NCBI GenBank assembly: GCA_032119475.1
Contig: JAUMCA010000148.1
Location: 1-6,778 of the forward strand
Direction: 5' to 3'
Source of the DNA: F1-60-MAGs149 sp032119475
Lineage (GTDB): Bacteria > Actinomycetota > Thermoleophilia > Gaiellales > F1-60-MAGs149
Length of the DNA stretch: 6,778 bases
Shown: positions 5,356 through 6,778 of the stretch, in pieces
Layout: every line of letters begins with the position of its first letter
Position numbering within the stretch: the stretch's first letter is position 1
Notes under the pieces: model-generated
Database searches by the model: none
Told to the model about the DNA's origin: nothing
Seen by the model: only the letters and a program-made list of their open reading frames with translations
Translations under genes and position numbers: made by a program

Positions 5356-6645
5356 GTGAACGCGGCCCCCGACCCGACCGCGCCGCCCGAGGGGGGCGCT
5401 GATCAGCGCCAAGCGCTCCGCCTCCTCCCGATCGCGGCCGTGATCGGCGTCCTCGGGGCGATCGGCGCCGTCGCGTTCCTCGTCGTCGTCGAGCGGCTTC
5501 AGGAGGCCGCCTTCGAGCACGTGCCCGACGCGATCGGGATCGACGGCGACCGCTGGTGGTGGGCCGGCATCCTGCTCGCCATCGGTGCCACGGTCGTCGC
5601 GATCGCGCAGCGCCTGCCGGGCCGCACCGGCTCCGGCCCGCTCACCGGCTTCCACTTCGACACCCCGCTGGCCAGCGTCCCCTCGGTCCTCCTCGCGGCG
5701 CTCGGCACACTCGTCTTCGGCGTGGCGCTCGGCCCCGAGGCGCCCCTGATCGTCGTCGGCTCGACGATCGGCCTGCTCGTGCTCCGACGGCAGGGCCCGC
5801 AGGCGGGCAAGGCGGGCGCACTGCTCGGCGGCGCAGCGGCGATCGGCGCGATCTTCGGCAACCCGTTCATCACCGCCTTCATGCTGCTCGAGTTCGCGGC
5901 CTTCGGCGTCGTGCCGGCCATGCTGATCCCGGCCATCCTCGTCGGCCTGGGTGCGAGCTACCTCGTCCAGATCGGCATCTGGCAGATCCCGGGCGTCGGC
6001 ACGCACGAACTCGCGCTGCCCGGGCTGCCGGCCTACGACGCCATCGGCCTGGGCGACCTCCTCGTCGGCCTCGCCGTCGCCGTCGTGGCGGCCATCGTGG
6101 CGGTCGCCGTCCGCCGGCTCGGCGTCGGCGTCGACCACGCGCGCGTCCGCCGCCCCGTGCCGGTGCTGTACCTCGCCGCGGCCGTCACCGTCGTGGTGCT
6201 GCTCGTCGCGGACGTCGGCTTCGGCGTCCCCCTCGACCAGATCCTGTTCAGCGGCCAGACCGGCATGCCGGGCCTGATCGCCGAGACGGCCGCCGGCACG
6301 GTGATCGTCATCCTGATCGGCAAGGCGATCGCCTACGGCATGGCCCTCGGCAGCGGGTTCCGCGGCGGCCCGATCTTCCCGGCCACCTTCCTCGGGGTGG
6401 GCGTGGCCGTGCTCGCCGCGCTGCTCGTCTCGTCGGTGTCCATCACGCCGCTCGTCGCCGCCGGCATCGCGGCGAGCGCGGCCGCGATGATCAAGCTGCC
6501 CGGAACCTCGGCACTGCTCGGGGCGCTGCTCGTCGGCACGGTCGGCGCCGCCGTCGCCCCGTTCGCGATCCTCGGCGCCATCGTGGGACTCGTCGTGCGC
6601 CTCGCTGCCGACCGGGGCGCGGCCGGCAATGACGTCGCGGCGTAG
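5356..6645 (+). CDS. CLC-family chloride channel or transporter
   Basis: A 429-residue, highly hydrophobic inner-membrane protein of the voltage-gated chloride channel (CLC) family, which moves Cl- or related anions either passively or in exchange for protons. The three anion-binding signatures are present: GSGPL (92-96, the GSGIP loop with its central Ser), GPEAP (126-130, the GREGP loop with gating Glu128) and GFRGGPIFPA (334-343, the GxFxP loop). By hand alignment, the position of the inner proton glutamate of ClC-ec1 (Glu203) is Phe180, next to Glu179, as in CLC channels where this position is not acidic. The central Tyr of ClC-ec1 seems to be Thr384. There are no C-terminal CBS domains, as usual for compact bacterial members. 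The GTG start leaves a short Pro-rich cytoplasmic N-terminus before the first helix. Ion selectivity cannot be read from this. Confidence 0.92.
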   Translation: MNAAPDPTAPPEGGADQRQALRLLPIAAVIGVLGAIGAVAFLVVVERLQEAAFEHVPDAIGIDGDRWWWAGILLAIGATVVAIAQRLPGRTGSGPLTGFHFDTPLASVPSVLLAALGTLVFGVALGPEAPLIVVGSTIGLLVLRRQGPQAGKAGALLGGAAAIGAIFGNPFITAFMLLEFAAFGVVPAMLIPAILVGLGASYLVQIGIWQIPGVGTHELALPGLPAYDAIGLGDLLVGLAVAVVAAIVAVAVRRLGVGVDHARVRRPVPVLYLAAAVTVVVLLVADVGFGVPLDQILFSGQTGMPGLIAETAAGTVIVILIGKAIAYGMALGSGFRGGPIFPATFLGVGVAVLAALLVSSVSITPLVAAGIAASAAAMIKLPGTSALLGALLVGTVGAAVAPFAILGAIVGLVVRLAADRGAAGNDVAA

Positions 6646-6702
6646 CGGCCCGCGGCGCCGAACGGCAGGCTCGGGCAGGACGCCGTCGACCACCTGGCGG
6701 CC

Positions 6703-6731
6703 TTGACTGCGGCGAGCGCCGGGCGTTCAAT
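6703..6731 (+). promoter_or_regulatory. Sigma-70-type promoter of the right-edge gene
   Basis: TTGACT (6703-6708, five of six matches to TTGACA), a 17-bp spacer and TTCAAT (6726-6731, four of six to TATAAT) form a plausible housekeeping promoter. The predicted start is near 6738, giving a leader of about 25 nt before the GTG at 6763. The -10 lacks the preferred A at its second position. Confidence 0.5.
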
Positions 6732-6749
6732 CGCCTCGCACCGACGCAC

Positions 6750-6755
6750 AGGAGG
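6750..6755 (+). promoter_or_regulatory. Strong Shine-Dalgarno of the right-edge gene
   Basis: AGGAGG lies 7 nt before the GTG at 6763. It is the strongest ribosome binding site in the window and fixes the start of the truncated gene. A nearby ATG at 6770 is 14 nt away, too far to use this site well. Confidence 0.7.
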
Positions 6756-6762
6756 CGGCACC

Positions 6763-6778
6763 GTGGAGGATGAGCCGG
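6763..6778 (+). CDS. Start of an unidentified gene, cut by the right edge
   Basis: Only five full codons are visible (GTG GAG GAT GAG CCG, reading M-E-D-E-P), so no function can be assigned. The evidence that this is a gene is the AGGAGG at ideal spacing and the promoter-like pair at 6703-6731, after a 117-bp gap from the CLC gene in which nothing else is evident. It seems to be an independent transcription unit, translated from a leadered mRNA. Confidence 0.55.

Noticed and set aside
5263..6693. 476-codon minus-strand frame opposite the CLC gene
   Set aside because: It is a low-complexity Asp/Arg/Glu/Gly-rich shadow, while the opposite strand has all CLC signatures.
1..6778. CRISPR arrays, tRNA or rRNA genes, insertion sequences, phage or toxin-antitoxin genes
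   Set aside because: I saw no spaced direct repeats, tRNA-like folds, transposase motifs or terminal inverted repeats. The gene content looks like ordinary chromosome.

Overview
The window is very GC-rich (about 70% by eye). It carries densely packed chromosomal housekeeping and envelope genes with several GTG starts and no mobile elements. An MmpL-type exporter, a PimA-like glycosyltransferase, a futalosine-pathway nucleosidase, an FmdB zinc-ribbon protein and probable leaderless promoters together suggest an actinobacterium. My best guess is a deep-branching class such as Thermoleophilia, which is an inference from style and gene content, not an identification.

Layout. Positions 1-1365 (minus strand) hold a GT4 glycosyltransferase that overlaps, by an ATGA junction, the start of a truncated membrane protein running off the left edge; the pair looks like an operon for the envelope or a glycan. 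An 84-bp divergent gap (1366-1449) holds a CIRCE-like palindrome and then a small FmdB-type zinc-ribbon gene (1450-1728, plus). That gene converges tail to tail with a futalosine hydrolase-like gene (1725-2273, minus), and the two stop codons share one CTAG. A second divergent gap leads to a large MMPL/RND exporter (2356-4506, plus), a class I glutamine amidotransferase (4516-5238, plus) and a CLC-type anion channel or transporter (5356-6645, plus). The last 130 bases hold a promoter, a strong Shine-Dalgarno and the first codons of another plus-strand gene. No gene-free stretch exceeds 120 bases.

The genes do not form one pathway. The glycosyltransferase, the truncated membrane protein and the MMPL exporter point to envelope building. 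The nucleosidase points to menaquinone made through futalosine. The FmdB gene may belong to the HrcA heat-shock regulon.

The most notable features are regulatory. Five genes without a Shine-Dalgarno each have a -10-like hexamer ending 6 or 7 nt before the start codon, as expected for leaderless mRNAs. The CIRCE-like operator lies over the -35 region of the FmdB gene and possibly of the divergent glycosyltransferase. I found no defence system, CRISPR array, RNA gene, prophage or insertion sequence, and no clearly new multi-gene system.
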